This document shows positions 38,723-48,338 of a DNA stretch of 64,000 nucleotides, piece after piece. Under the pieces are notes generated by a model. That model was not told the origin of the DNA and ran no database searches. It was given only the letters and a program-made list of their open reading frames with translations. The translations under genes were made by a program, and so were the position numbers. This DNA comes from Flavobacterium frigidarium DSM 17623 (GTDB taxonomy: Bacteria; Bacteroidota; Bacteroidia; Flavobacteriales; Flavobacteriaceae). The first letter of the stretch is position 1; each line of letters starts with the position of its first letter. The stretch lies in assembly GCF_000425505.1 (NCBI RefSeq), contig NZ_AUDO01000015.1, forward strand, positions 29,844 through 93,843, in the 5' to 3' direction.

Positions 38723-39025
38723 ATGAAAGAACAACAAGACCAGATCAATATCGAATTAGATGAAAAAACAGCTGAAGGAATTTATTCCAACTTAGCTATA
38801 ATAAATCATTCTTCATCTGAATTTGTACTTGATTTTGTAAGTATCATGCCAGGTATTCCTAAGGCCAAAGTGAAATCAAGAATTGTCTTGACACCACAAC
38901 ATGCTAAAAGATTAGTAAAAGCGTTAGCAGAGAACATTCACCGTTTTGAAACCGCTCATGGCGAAATCAAAGAAACTGAACAACCTCCAATTCCGCTTAA
39001 CTTTGGTCCTGCGGGACAAGCATAA
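38723..39025 (+). CDS. DUF3467 domain protein
   Basis: 100 residues, recognised as DUF3467 by the pattern EGIYSNLAIINHSSSEFVLDF followed by a PGIPKAKVKSRIVLTP segment and the helix HAKRLVKALAENI. It is cytosolic, with no signal or membrane helix. Function is unknown. It lies 91 nt after rpoC, past a terminator, and this placement next to rpoC is a familiar one in flavobacteria (from memory). Read-through from the rpo operon could co-express it, but no promoter of its own was seen. Confidence 0.85.
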   Translation: MKEQQDQINIELDEKTAEGIYSNLAIINHSSSEFVLDFVSIMPGIPKAKVKSRIVLTPQHAKRLVKALAENIHRFETAHGEIKETEQPPIPLNFGPAGQA

Positions 39026-39035
39026 TGTAATATCC

Positions 39036-39068
39036 AAAAAGGCTCCATTTATATGGGGCCTTTTTTTT
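39036..39068 (+). terminator. Terminator after DUF3467 gene
   Basis: AAAAAGGCTCCA...TGGGGCCTTTTTTTT hairpin. Confidence 0.85.
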
Positions 39069-39231
39069 GCTTAATTGTCAGCAAACTGCTTTTCTAAAGG
39101 GGTAAATGAAAAACGTGGTCGGTTTAAGTGCATAAAACATCTATATCTTGCAAAGGCTTCGTTAATTAACGAGTTTTCTAGCTGTTCATCGTAAATATTT
39201 TATGTAGGGCTATAGTGGTGGTATCTTTGTA

Positions 39232-39239
39232 TAAGAATT
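39232..39239 (+). promoter_or_regulatory. Likely promoter of the small secreted protein gene
   Basis: TATCTTTG matches TAnnTTTG, 38 nt upstream of ATG 39278. Confidence 0.55.
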
Positions 39240-39277
39240 AGCACTGTAAGCTAATCAACTAGATAAAAAAAGCCCTC

Positions 39278-39637
39278 ATGAACACTACTTCTACACAAAA
39301 CAAATCAAGAAATACAATCACTATCTTATCAGTATTTGTTTGTACTTTATTGTTCAGTTTTTCAGGTTATAGTCAAAATGCAGTGGGTTCAGAAATAGCT
39401 TCTTCGGTTAACGAAGGCACTATCAATACAGAAATTAAAGCAGAGAACTCTAAAGCAAATGCTAATATGGAATTTGTATTATGGTTTATGGGGTCTAAAC
39501 AAAATCCTAACTCTACAATTTCTACTGAAGGAATCAATACAAAAAAGCAAATTATTACTTCTGGAATTGCACCAAACAGAGTTTTAATTAAAGCTTTCTT
39601 AAAAAAAGCAGTGAATTACGAAACTGCTATATCATAA
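39278..39637 (+). CDS. Small secreted protein of unknown function
   Basis: 119 residues. An N-terminal signal peptide (hydrophobic 16-32, ILSVFVCTLLFSFSGYSQ) is followed by a Ser/Asn-rich linker and the block NANMEFVLWFMGSKQNPN, then a Lys-rich C-terminus. I do not recognise a named domain; similar short proteins with FVLWFMGSKQ occur in flavobacteria as hypothetical proteins (memory, not checked). It would be exported to the periplasm or surface. It is monocistronic, with its own promoter and a very strong terminator (39665-39704). The role is unknown. Confidence 0.7.
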   Translation: MNTTSTQNKSRNTITILSVFVCTLLFSFSGYSQNAVGSEIASSVNEGTINTEIKAENSKANANMEFVLWFMGSKQNPNSTISTEGINTKKQIITSGIAPNRVLIKAFLKKAVNYETAIS

Positions 39638-39664
39638 TAATAGTTTTAGTATTTGTTATATTGT

Positions 39665-39704
39665 AACGCTGATCATTATTGATCAGCGTTTTTTTTTTTT
39701 TTTT
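39665..39704 (+). terminator. Terminator after small secreted protein gene
   Basis: AACGCTGATCA...TGATCAGCGTT stem followed by a run of 16 T, the longest homopolymer noticed in the window. Confidence 0.88.
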
Positions 39705-39796
39705 GATACTACAATAATTATGTAAAGCGCTATAAAAGTTGCTATTTTGTAAATAAGCTAAACTGATGAATTGGTGTAGTCATAATAAAAGCCAAT

Positions 39797-39835
39797 AAAA
39801 AAGTCGGAGTAGTTTATAACTAGTCCGACTTTTTT
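39797..39835 (-). terminator. Terminator of prfC
   Basis: AAAAGTCGGA.TA...TA.TCCGACTTTT inverted repeat flanked by A and T runs, just downstream of the minus-strand prfC stop. Confidence 0.8.
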
Positions 39836-39857
39836 AAAATCTATTTGTGTTTAGCTA

Positions 39858-41447
39858 CTATTCGAACTCTGAAGTGAAGAATAATTTAACCGAAGGATAT
39901 TTATTTTGCGTCATCTGAATTGTGAAATCAGAATCGGCTAGGAAAACTAATTGTCCGTATTTATCTTTTGCTAAAAACTTCTGTTTAATACGTTTAAATT
40001 CTTTGAACTCTTCGTTTTTAGGATCGTTTGGTTTAACCCAACAAGCTTTGTGTACTGGGAAGTTTTCATAAGTACACTTAGCGCCATATTCATGCTCTAA
40101 ACGATATTGAATTACTTCATATTGAAGTGCACCTACAGTACCAATTATTTTACGGTTGTTCATTTCTAGAGTAAACAACTGCGCAACACCTTCATCCATT
40201 AATTGATCAACACCTTTATCAAGTTGTTTCGCTTTTAGAGGATCAGCATTATTAATGTATCTAAAGTGTTCAGGTGAGAAACTAGGAATACCTTTGAAAC
40301 TCATAATTTCGCCTTCAGTCAATGTATCTCCAATTTTGAAGTTACCAGTGTCATGAAGACCAACAATATCTCCAGGATATGAAATATCTACGATTTCCTT
40401 TTTTTCTGCAAAGAAGGCATTTGGACTAGAAAATTTTAAATTTTTCTTTAAACGAACATGGTAGTAAGGTTTGTTACGCTCAAAAGTACCAGATACGATT
40501 TTGATAAATGCTAACCTATCTCTGTGTTTAGGATCCATATTAGCGTGAATCTTAAATACAAAACCTGACATTTTTTCCTCTGTAGGATCCACAAGTCTAG
40601 TTTCTGACTCTTTAGGACGAGGCGAGGGTGCAATAGCCACAAAACAGTCTAATAATTCTCTAACACCAAAATTGTTTAAGGCAGAACCAAAAAATACTGG
40701 CTGCAGTTTGCCATCTAGATAATCTTGACGATCAAATTTTGGATATACTTCATCAATTAATTCTAATTCTTCGCGTAAGGTATCGGCTGGTTTTTGTCCT
40801 ATTATTTTCTCTAATTCTGGATTTTGAACATCAGAGAAAGCAATTGTTTCTTCTATATTTTTACGATTATCGCCGCTAAACAAGTTGATGTTTTGTTCCC
40901 ATAAGTTATAAATACCTTGGAAATCGTAACCCATTCCTATTGGAAAACTTAAAGGAGTGACCGTTAAACCAAGTTTTTGTTCTACTTCGTCCATTAGATC
41001 GAAAGCATCTTTACCTTCACGGTCCATTTTATTGATAAATACAATAATAGGAATTTTTCTCATTCTACAAACAGATACTAATTTCTCTGTTTGCTCCTCA
41101 ACTCCTTTGGCAACGTCAATTACAACAATAACACTGTCTACAGCAGTTAAAGTTCTAAAGGTGTCTTCGGCAAAATCCTTGTGACCAGGAGTATCAAGGA
41201 TATTGATTTTTTTATCTTGATAGTTAAAGGCAAGGACAGAGGTTGAAACAGAAATCCCTCTCTGACGCTCAATCTCCATAAAGTCACTTGTAGCTCCTTT
41301 TTTTATCTTATTATTTTTCACGGCACCGGCCTCTTGAATCGCTCCTCCAAAAAGTAGCAATTTTTCAGTCAATGTAGTTTTACCAGCATCTGGATGCGAT
41401 ATAATTCCGAACGTTCTACGACGTTGTATTTCTTTTAAAAAGCTCAT
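39858..41447 (-). CDS. prfC: Peptide chain release factor 3
   Basis: 529 residues from the ATG whose complement ends at 41447 (MSFLKEIQRRRTFGII); seven further upstream codons are possible but lie next to the promoter. GTPase motifs: SHPDAGKTTL (P-loop, about 18-27), ERQRGISV (switch I), DTPGHKDF (G3) and NKMDREGKD (G4). RF3 recycles RF1/RF2 from the ribosome after termination. The C-terminal block with ALQYEVIQYRLEHEYG is specific to RF3 and separates it from EF-G. It is a single gene. Confidence 0.96.
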   Translation of the reverse strand: MSFLKEIQRRRTFGIISHPDAGKTTLTEKLLLFGGAIQEAGAVKNNKIKKGATSDFMEIERQRGISVSTSVLAFNYQDKKINILDTPGHKDFAEDTFRTLTAVDSVIVVIDVAKGVEEQTEKLVSVCRMRKIPIIVFINKMDREGKDAFDLMDEVEQKLGLTVTPLSFPIGMGYDFQGIYNLWEQNINLFSGDNRKNIEETIAFSDVQNPELEKIIGQKPADTLREELELIDEVYPKFDRQDYLDGKLQPVFFGSALNNFGVRELLDCFVAIAPSPRPKESETRLVDPTEEKMSGFVFKIHANMDPKHRDRLAFIKIVSGTFERNKPYYHVRLKKNLKFSSPNAFFAEKKEIVDISYPGDIVGLHDTGNFKIGDTLTEGEIMSFKGIPSFSPEHFRYINNADPLKAKQLDKGVDQLMDEGVAQLFTLEMNNRKIIGTVGALQYEVIQYRLEHEYGAKCTYENFPVHKACWVKPNDPKNEEFKEFKRIKQKFLAKDKYGQLVFLADSDFTIQMTQNKYPSVKLFFTSEFE

Positions 41448-41465
41448 ATTATTGTAAATAGTTTG

Positions 41466-41473
41466 CAAAAGTA
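41466..41473 (-). promoter_or_regulatory. Promoter of prfC
   Basis: TACTTTTG on the minus strand, 18 nt before the chosen ATG. If used, the leader is very short, which supports the 41447 start. Confidence 0.55.
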
Positions 41474-41951
41474 CTATTTATAAATGCCATTTAAAAAAAA
41501 TGAGACTTTCTTTTAAATTCAAGCTGTCTAAAATTGCGGCTACATATAATGATTAGCACTGTTGTTGCTCTTTTTGAATAAAAAAAAGAACAGATTTTAT
41601 TGTAAAAAGGATGCCGATTTTTAAAACACACGATGATGTGAATTTATTTTCATGTGCACTTTTTAAGGCTCAGCAAGTATTTACTTAATCTTTCTTCATA
41701 AAACAACTTTTAATATATTTTTAGCTATATGTCTGTTTCAACATTATTTTATTCTCGATATAATTGGTTTATGTGAGATGTAAAATTATTATGATAACGC
41801 TTCTGTTATCAAGATATTAACTCATATCTATATAATATTTTGTTAATAGTATATCTATAAGTTGTAATATATAATCGAATTGTTATTTTTGTTCGCCTTA
41901 ATTATAGAACGGTCACGGTAAGTTCATTTTCATTTGTTAATTCTAATGGTG
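41474..41951. other. Intergenic region between prfC and the SurA-like gene
   Basis: About 480 AT-rich bases separating divergent genes. Apart from the prfC promoter on the left and the TATATTTG box on the right, no reading frame, tRNA or strong hairpin was seen. Confidence 0.5.
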
Positions 41952-41959
41952 TATATTTG
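41952..41959 (+). promoter_or_regulatory. Possible promoter of the SurA-like gene
   Basis: TATATTTG fits TAnnTTTG, about 70 nt before the ATG; TTTG at 41933-41936 is a possible but rather close -33 element. Confidence 0.45.
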
Positions 41960-42029
41960 GACTCAAATAAATGCTTTTGATAAAGTAGTATAATAAGAAT
42001 ACAATATAAATTAAAATATAAATTACATA

Positions 42030-43454
42030 ATGCTATTAAAAACAATACAAATGAAGTCTGTTAACATTACTATTGCCTTTGTGCTTTTTTTACTTTCAAC
42101 AACGTTGATGAAAGCACAAGAGATAATTAAGGATAGCGTTGTCGCTCCAGTTAAAAAAGTACAATCTGGCGGAAGACAAAAAATTGATGGTATTATTGCT
42201 ACAGTTGGAGATTATATTATTTTAGATTCAGATATTGATAAATCATATTTGGAAATTTCAGGACAAGGTGGTTCTATCAAAGACATCACGAGATGTCAAA
42301 TGTTAGGAAAATTGATGGAAGACAAGTTGTATGCGCATCAAGCAATTCAAGATAGTATCAAGGTTACAGATGCTGAAGTTAAGGGAATGATGGATGAGCG
42401 TATCAATTATATGGTTGGACAAATTGGATCTATAGATAAAGTAGTTGCATACTACAAAAAAGATTCAGAAGAGGAATTTAAAAGTTATTTTTTTGACATT
42501 TTGAAAGAGCAAAAGTTGAGTTCTGAGATGACAAAAAAAATCGTTGAGGAAGTAGAAATTACGCCTGAAGAAGTTCGTAATTTCTTTAAATCGATTCCTA
42601 AAGATGAATTACCGCAATTTGGTGCAGAAATGGAAGTAGCACAAATTGTTATTACACCTAAAATTTCTGATGTTGAGAAACAAAAAGTGATCGATCGCTT
42701 GAAAATGTTTAAACGTGAGATCGAAGAAGGTTCTAGTTTTGCTACCAAAGCAATTTTGTATTCTAAAGATCCAGGATCGGCAAAAAATGGTGGTTATTAT
42801 AAAATGAATAGAAAAACACCTTTTGTTAAGGAGTTTAAAGAGGTCGCTTTTAGTTTACAAGAGGGTGAAATATCAGATCCATTCGAAACTGAATTTGGAT
42901 TTCATATTATTATGATTGACAAAATTAAAGGACAAGAGGTAGAATTGAGACATATTTTATTGACGCCATCAGTATCTGCAGATGCAATAGAAGTGGCTAA
43001 GGAGAAGATCACTACTATTCGAAATAAAATTGTAAACAAAGAGATTAGTTTTGCTGATGCAGCAAGAACAGAATCTGATCAAAAAGAGACTAAAGCTAAT
43101 GGTGGGGTTTTAATTAATCCAAAGACGCAAGATACTCGTTTTGAATTGACAAAAATGGATCCTAGTTTATACAGTCAAGTATCTAACTTAAAGGACGATG
43201 AAATTTCTCAGCCAATATTAGATACTGAGGAGAATGATAAAAAGAGCTACAAATTAATTACAGTAACTAATAGAATTAATGAGCATCTTGCTGATTATGC
43301 CACAGATTACATCAAAATTAAAGAATTAGCTTTAAAAGAAAAGCAAATCAAAGTAATAGGGAAATGGTTTAATGAAAAAATTAAAGAAACCTATATTAAA
43401 GTCTTAGGTGAATATAGAGACTGTGATTTCACAAATAACTGGTTGAAGAAATAA
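42030..43454 (+). CDS. SurA-like periplasmic peptidylprolyl isomerase (parvulin)
   Basis: 474 residues (an internal ATG at 42051 is an alternative start). The signal peptide ends near TTLMKAQ. A SurA N-terminal region (IDGIIATVGDYIILDSDIDKSY) is followed by two parvulin domains, one around EVAQIVITPK...GGYYKMNRKTPFVKEFKEVAF and one around VELRHILLTPS...GGVLINPKT. SurA chaperones outer-membrane barrels across the periplasm, which fits a cell with many SusC-type barrels. The MoxR gene follows 79 nt later, after a strong terminator, so they are probably separate units. Confidence 0.9.
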   Translation: MLLKTIQMKSVNITIAFVLFLLSTTLMKAQEIIKDSVVAPVKKVQSGGRQKIDGIIATVGDYIILDSDIDKSYLEISGQGGSIKDITRCQMLGKLMEDKLYAHQAIQDSIKVTDAEVKGMMDERINYMVGQIGSIDKVVAYYKKDSEEEFKSYFFDILKEQKLSSEMTKKIVEEVEITPEEVRNFFKSIPKDELPQFGAEMEVAQIVITPKISDVEKQKVIDRLKMFKREIEEGSSFATKAILYSKDPGSAKNGGYYKMNRKTPFVKEFKEVAFSLQEGEISDPFETEFGFHIIMIDKIKGQEVELRHILLTPSVSADAIEVAKEKITTIRNKIVNKEISFADAARTESDQKETKANGGVLINPKTQDTRFELTKMDPSLYSQVSNLKDDEISQPILDTEENDKKSYKLITVTNRINEHLADYATDYIKIKELALKEKQIKVIGKWFNEKIKETYIKVLGEYRDCDFTNNWLKK

Positions 43455-43471
43455 TATTTTTAATAGTTAAT

Positions 43472-43515
43472 AAAAAAGAGTTAGTTTTATGATATCATAA
43501 GCTAACTCTTTTTTA
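43472..43515 (+). terminator. Terminator after SurA-like gene
   Basis: AAAAAAGAGTTAG.TTTATGAT/ATCATAA.CTAACTCTTTTTT, a nearly perfect long hairpin. Confidence 0.85.
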
Positions 43516-43533
43516 ATTTAAATACATTCGAAA

Positions 43534-44487
43534 ATGTCTGATGTAGCAGCAATACATATTTTGGTTCAAAAACGTATCCAATTAAAAAATGAAATCGCAA
43601 AAATAATTGTTGGTCAAGATGAAGTCATTGATCAAATCTTGATTTGTATTTTTAGTGGAGGACATGCATTACTAGTAGGAGTGCCTGGATTAGCAAAAAC
43701 ATTACTAGTAAACACCTTGGCAAAAGCATTGGGCTTAGATTTTAAACGCATTCAGTTTACTCCAGATTTAATGCCTTCAGATATTTTAGGTAGTGAAATT
43801 CTTGATGAAAACAGGAAGTTTAAATTCATTAAAGGTCCGGTGTTTTCAAATATAATTTTGGCAGATGAAATTAATAGAACACCTCCTAAAACGCAAGCAG
43901 CTTTATTGGAAGCAATGCAAGAACGTTCAGTAACCATTGCAGGAGAAAGATATGGGTTGGATTTGCCGTACTTTGTATTAGCTACGCAAAATCCCATTGA
44001 GCAAGAGGGAACATATCCACTTCCTGAAGCACAATTAGATCGATTTATGTTTGCTATTAAACTAGAGTATCCAAGTTATGAAGAAGAGGTTGCAATAGTG
44101 AAGAGAACGACAACTGATAGTAAGGAAAATGTAAATGCTCTTTTTACATCAGAAGAAATAATAGGTTTCCAACAATTAATTCGTCGTATTCCTATTGCCG
44201 ATAATGTTATAGAGTATGCCGTTACAGTGGTAGGTAAAACGAGACCTGCCAATAGCTCAGCTACTGATTTTGTTAAAAATTATTTAGATTGGGGTGCTGG
44301 TCCTCGCGCATCACAAAACTTAATCTTAGCAGCAAAAGCGCACGCAGCTTTTAAAGGTAAATTTTCTCCAGATATAGAAGATGTAAAAGCAGTAGCGGTT
44401 GGAATTTTGAGACATCGAATTATTAAAAATTATAAAGCGGAGGCCGAAGGATTAACAGAAGAATATATCATAAGTAATTTATTGTAG
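43534..44487 (+). CDS. MoxR-family AAA+ ATPase
   Basis: 317 residues, a single AAA+ module. Walker A GVPGLAKT at 49-56, Walker B LADEINR with D111 and E112, sensor ATQNP in LATQNPIEQEGTYPLPEAQLDRF. MoxR proteins work as chaperones in assembling metal or surface complexes, often with a von Willebrand A protein partner; none is visible here. A gene order SurA-like then MoxR is common in Bacteroidetes (memory). It is followed by a terminator at 44511. Confidence 0.93.
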   Translation: MSDVAAIHILVQKRIQLKNEIAKIIVGQDEVIDQILICIFSGGHALLVGVPGLAKTLLVNTLAKALGLDFKRIQFTPDLMPSDILGSEILDENRKFKFIKGPVFSNIILADEINRTPPKTQAALLEAMQERSVTIAGERYGLDLPYFVLATQNPIEQEGTYPLPEAQLDRFMFAIKLEYPSYEEEVAIVKRTTTDSKENVNALFTSEEIIGFQQLIRRIPIADNVIEYAVTVVGKTRPANSSATDFVKNYLDWGAGPRASQNLILAAKAHAAFKGKFSPDIEDVKAVAVGILRHRIIKNYKAEAEGLTEEYIISNLL

Positions 44488-44510
44488 ATAGTTATAATAT
44501 TAAAATTTTT

Positions 44511-44543
44511 AGCTTCAAGTATCTGCTTGAAGCTTTTTTTTTA
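44511..44543 (+). terminator. Terminator after moxR
   Basis: AGCTTCAAG/CTTGAAGCT stem with a 6-nt loop and eight or more T. Confidence 0.85.
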
Positions 44544-44671
44544 TAGTAGTTTTTCAATGAAACGCAAAATAGGTCATAACTTTAAACTATTTTACGTAGT
44601 AGCATATGTAGATTTATTTTGTGTTAGTTTTTTAACTAATTGTTTGTAAATGATTTTTAATAATTCAATTA

Positions 44672-44716
44672 TTTTTAAGATATATGTATTTTATATCACT
44701 TTAATATATATATTTG
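44672..44716 (+). promoter_or_regulatory. Upstream region of the alginate lyase gene
   Basis: TTTTTAAGATA (44672-44682) repeats the core found before both susC genes, and TATATTTG (44709-44716) is a TAnnTTTG -7 box 54 nt before the ATG. The core could be a shared regulator site, or chance in AT-rich DNA. Confidence 0.5.
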
Positions 44717-44770
44717 AAAATGATATTGGTGAACCAATCTAACAAACCAATTTATTTTAAAATCTATTTT

Positions 44771-45694
44771 ATGAAAACAAACCGAACTACTCCAGGTCTA
44801 AGTGACTTAAATTTTAAGAAAGGAAAGGCTCTTTTCTTAGGACTTACAATGCTATCTCTTTTATCATGTGATAAAGACGATGTTGAAGAATCTGCTGTTG
44901 CAGCGAGCGCAGTAACTGAAACTACTGTTGCTGATGCTAACACAAGTAAAACTACTATATATCCTGCTACAGTTTTAGGGATAACAACATCTACTTGGAA
45001 AATTAATTCACACACAGGGAGTCCTTCAAAAAGTAAGTACTGGGACGATATTAGAGATTCTGGTGCTTCATTTAATACGTACACAAATTCAGATTATTTT
45101 TATACAGATGGAACGTGGACCTATTTTAAAACTTGGAGAGGTTTAAATACGTCATCTTCTTCTAGTAACCCACGTGTGGAGTTGAGAGAATTGATTAGTG
45201 GTAAAGAAGCTAAATGGGATGGTTCTGTAGGTACACATACTATGACTTGGACAGTTAAGGTAAATCAATTACCTAAAGGTGAGGATGGCAAAACAGGAGT
45301 ATTATGTTTTGGACAAGTTCACGGTCCAGAGAAAAATGCTAAAGGTGTTGAAGTAGATGATATTATTAGAGTTCAATTCTTAGGAACAGCAAATCAAAAA
45401 TCGGGTGCTGTTAAGTTAAAAATTAGCGGTTATATTACAGAAAAAGTTCTTGGAGGTAGTAAAACTTATGATGGGTATTCATTAGGTACAGAATATAGAT
45501 TTTCTATTAAGTACACGGGTAGTACAGTTTATCTATATAATGGGACTAAACTAGTTTTTAGTCAAAAGATGAATACTTCTACAGAAGCTAATTACTTTAA
45601 AGTTGGTAACTATTTACAATCAGTTAAAGGAATGAGTTACGATGGATCTTTTGGATTAGTTGGAGTAAAAGCTTTAAGTACTAAACACACATAG
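44771..45694 (+). CDS. Polysaccharide lyase family 7 (alginate lyase) lipoprotein
   Basis: 307 residues from ATG 44771, which gives a lipoprotein signal (MLSLLSC, Cys33); earlier in-frame starts are unsupported. A Thr/Ala-rich linker (about 38-70) precedes a single PL7 beta-jelly-roll domain. All three PL7 marks are present: RVELRE at 135-140, QVH at 182-184 and YFKVGNYLQ at 275-283, carrying the catalytic Arg, Gln, His and Tyr. PL7 enzymes cut alginate by beta-elimination. QVH (rather than QIH) has been linked to a preference for mannuronate blocks; that is known of the family, not tested here. It would sit on a membrane surface. No other alginate-use gene is adjacent. Confidence 0.9.
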   Translation: MKTNRTTPGLSDLNFKKGKALFLGLTMLSLLSCDKDDVEESAVAASAVTETTVADANTSKTTIYPATVLGITTSTWKINSHTGSPSKSKYWDDIRDSGASFNTYTNSDYFYTDGTWTYFKTWRGLNTSSSSSNPRVELRELISGKEAKWDGSVGTHTMTWTVKVNQLPKGEDGKTGVLCFGQVHGPEKNAKGVEVDDIIRVQFLGTANQKSGAVKLKISGYITEKVLGGSKTYDGYSLGTEYRFSIKYTGSTVYLYNGTKLVFSQKMNTSTEANYFKVGNYLQSVKGMSYDGSFGLVGVKALSTKHT

Positions 45695-45711
45695 TAAATA
45701 CTAAATTTTTT

Positions 45712-45745
45712 AAAGGGGCTATCTTAGAAAAGATAGCCCCTTTTC
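45712..45745 (+). terminator. Terminator after alginate lyase gene
   Basis: AAAGGGGCTATCTT/AAGATAGCCCCTTTT stem with a very small loop. Confidence 0.88.
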
Positions 45746-45979
45746 GCATTAAAGAGATCATTTTTGAGGGCTATTTTAAATTCACTTATCAGATGAGTTT
45801 TAGATGGAGCGGCAATTCTCGAATCTGCAATATTTACATCATAAATTACTAATTATGCAGTATTAAGTTAAAAATATGCTCTTTTGTCAATTTAATTTAA
45901 TGTAAGCTTATATTTTGCAATAATAATTTTTCAAAAGGCTAGTTCCATTAAATTTTTTTTAAATCTCGCCAATAATCCT

Positions 45980-45987
45980 TAAATTTG
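45980..45987 (+). promoter_or_regulatory. Likely promoter of the aconitase gene
   Basis: TAAATTTG fits TAnnTTTG, 32 nt before the ATG. The rest of the gap back to 45746 shows no other feature. Confidence 0.55.
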
Positions 45988-46019
45988 CAGTACAAATAAA
46001 TAAAAAACACCTATATACT

Positions 46020-48281
46020 ATGGCTTTTGATATTGATATGATTAAAAAAGTGTATGCAAACATGACTACTCGTGTTGATGCGGCACGTGAAGTTGTTGGA
46101 CGTCCTTTAACTTTGACTGAGAAAATCTTGTACAACCACCTTTGGGAAGGTAAAGCGCAGCAAGCTTACTCAAGAGGTGTTGATTATGTAGATTTTGCTC
46201 CAGATAGAGTAGCATGTCAAGACGCAACAGCTCAAATGGCTTTGTTACAATTCATGCATGCAGGAAAGAAAACGGTTGCTGTACCAACGACAGTACACTG
46301 TGATCACTTAATTCTAGCTAAAGTAGGTGCTGAAAAAGATTTAGCAGTTGCAAAACAACAGTCAAGTGAAGTTTTTGACTTCCTTTCTTCTGTTTCTAAT
46401 AAATACGGAATTGGATTCTGGAAACCAGGATCAGGAATTATTCACCAAATCGTTTTAGAAAACTACGCATTCCCTGGTGGAATGATGATTGGTACCGATT
46501 CTCACACTGTAAATGCAGGTGGTTTAGGTATGCTAGCAATTGGAGTAGGTGGAGCTGATGCTGTAGATGTAATGTCAGGAATGTCATGGGAATTAAAGTT
46601 TCCTAAATTAATTGGAGTGAAACTAACTGGAAAATTATCTGGTTGGACTGCCCCAAAAGATGTTATTTTAAAAGTAGCTGATATCTTAACTGTAAAAGGT
46701 GGAACAGGTGCTATTGTTGAATACTTTGGTGAAGGAGCTACAAATATGTCTTGTACTGGTAAAGGTACAATATGTAACATGGGAGCAGAAATTGGAGCAA
46801 CAACTTCAACATTTGGTTATGATGATTCAATGCGTAGATATTTATCTGCAACAGGACGTCAAGATGTTGTAGACGCAGCTGATGAAGTAGCTAGTTACTT
46901 AACTGGAGACCCAGAAGTTTATGCAAATCCAGAACAATATTTTGACCAAGTTATAGAGATTAACTTATCAGAATTAGAGCCACATATTAACGGACCTTTT
47001 ACTCCAGACAGAGGTACACCAGTTTCTCAAATGAAAGTTGAAGCTGCTACTAATGAATGGCCTCTAAAAGTAGAATGGGGACTAATCGGTTCTTGTACTA
47101 ACTCTTCTTACGAAGATATGGCTCGTGCAGCATCTATCGTTAATCAAGCTGTTGAACACGGAATTACACCTAAAGCTGAATTTGGAATTAATCCAGGTTC
47201 TGAGCAAATTAGATATACAATCGAAAGAGATGGAATAATTGCTACTTTCGAAAAAATGGGAACTAAGGTATTTACTAACGCTTGTGGACCATGTATTGGT
47301 CAATGGGATAGAGCAGGTGCTGATAAAGGAGAGAAAAATACAATTGTACATTCTTTCAACCGTAACTTCTCTAAAAGAGCAGATGGTAACCCAAATACAC
47401 ATGCTTTTGTTACTTCACCAGAGATGGTTGCTGCATTAGCAATTGCAGGAAGATTAGATTTTAACCCACTTACTGATACTTTATTGAATGATAAAGGAGA
47501 AGAAGTAATGTTGACTGCTCCATATGGTGATGAATTACCAAAGAGAGGATTTGATGTTGATGATAACGGATTTCAAGCACCAGCTGCTGATGGATCATCT
47601 GTTAAAATTGCAGTGAGTGAAACATCTGATAGATTACAATTATTAGCGCCTTTTGATGCATGGGATGGTAAAAATATTACTGGAGCTAAATTGTTAATCA
47701 AAGCTTTCGGAAAATGTACTACTGACCACATTTCTATGGCTGGACCATGGTTGCGTTTCCGTGGACATTTAGATAATATTTCTAACAACATGTTGATAGG
47801 GGCAGTAAATGCATTTACTCAAAATACAAATTCGGTAAAAAATCAATTAACTGGAACGTATGATGCAGTTCCTGCTGTAGCACGTGCATACAAAGCTGCT
47901 GGAATTCCATCTATCGTTGTAGGTGATCACAACTATGGTGAAGGATCTTCTCGCGAGCATGCTGCTATGGAACCTCGTTTCTTAGGTGTGAAAGCAGTTT
48001 TAGTAAAATCTTTTGCTCGTATTCACGAAACAAATCTTAAAAAACAAGGATTGTTAGGATTGACATTTGCTGATGAAGCTGACTATGATAAAATTCAAGA
48101 GGATGATACTATCAGCATCATCGATTTAGTTGATTTTGCTCCAGGTAAACCACTTACATTAGAATTTGCACATGCTGATGGAAGCAAAGATTTAATCTTA
48201 GCTAACCATACTTACAATGCAGGTCAAATTGGTTGGTATGTTGCTGGTTCAGCATTAAACTTAATTGCTGCAGAAGCATAA
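46020..48281 (+). CDS. acn: Aconitate hydratase
   Basis: 753 residues, the mitochondrial-type aconitase size. It interconverts citrate and isocitrate in the TCA cycle in the cytoplasm. Iron-sulfur ligands lie in [11 protein letters not shown] and in [11 protein letters not shown] (C-x2-C); the substrate-site block [13 protein letters not shown] is present, as is the C-terminal swivel domain with [20 protein letters not shown]. Single gene with promoter at 45980 and terminator at 48305. Confidence 0.97.
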   Translation: MAFDIDMIKKVYANMTTRVDAAREVVGRPLTLTEKILYNHLWEGKAQQAYSRGVDYVDFAPDRVACQDATAQMALLQFMHAGKKTVAVPTTVHCDHLILAKVGAEKDLAVAKQQSSEVFDFLSSVSNKYGIGFWKPGSGIIHQIVLENYAFPGGMMIGTDSHTVNAGGLGMLAIGVGGADAVDVMSGMSWELKFPKLIGVKLTGKLSGWTAPKDVILKVADILTVKGGTGAIVEYFGEGATNMSCTGKGTICNMGAEIGATTSTFGYDDSMRRYLSATGRQDVVDAADEVASYLTGDPEVYANPEQYFDQVIEINLSELEPHINGPFTPDRGTPVSQMKVEAATNEWPLKVEWGLIGSCTNSSYEDMARAASIVNQAVEHGITPKAEFGINPGSEQIRYTIERDGIIATFEKMGTKVFTNACGPCIGQWDRAGADKGEKNTIVHSFNRNFSKRADGNPNTHAFVTSPEMVAALAIAGRLDFNPLTDTLLNDKGEEVMLTAPYGDELPKRGFDVDDNGFQAPAADGSSVKIAVSETSDRLQLLAPFDAWDGKNITGAKLLIKAFGKCTTDHISMAGPWLRFRGHLDNISNNMLIGAVNAFTQNTNSVKNQLTGTYDAVPAVARAYKAAGIPSIVVGDHNYGEGSSREHAAMEPRFLGVKAVLVKSFARIHETNLKKQGLLGLTFADEADYDKIQEDDTISIIDLVDFAPGKPLTLEFAHADGSKDLILANHTYNAGQIGWYVAGSALNLIAAEA

Positions 48282-48304
48282 TTAAATTATCAATACAAGT
48301 TACT

Positions 48305-48338
48305 AAAACGTCAAGCGAAAGCTTGACGTTTTTTTTAT
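48305..48338 (+). terminator. Terminator after aconitase gene
   Basis: AAACGTCAAGC/GCTTGACGTTT stem, GAAA loop and a T-run. Confidence 0.88.

Noticed and set aside
39689..39704. Run of 16 T as a possible phase-variation tract
   Set aside because: It is the tail of a strong terminator in a non-coding region, not within a promoter spacer or reading frame.
41600..41640. AAAAAGGATGCCG sequence resembling a third copy of the palindromic element
   Set aside because: Only one arm fragment matches; the following bases do not continue the pattern and no partner arm is present.
44771..48281. A full alginate utilisation locus around the PL7 gene
   Set aside because: The neighbours are moxR and aconitase; no transporter, second lyase or uronate-pathway gene is present.
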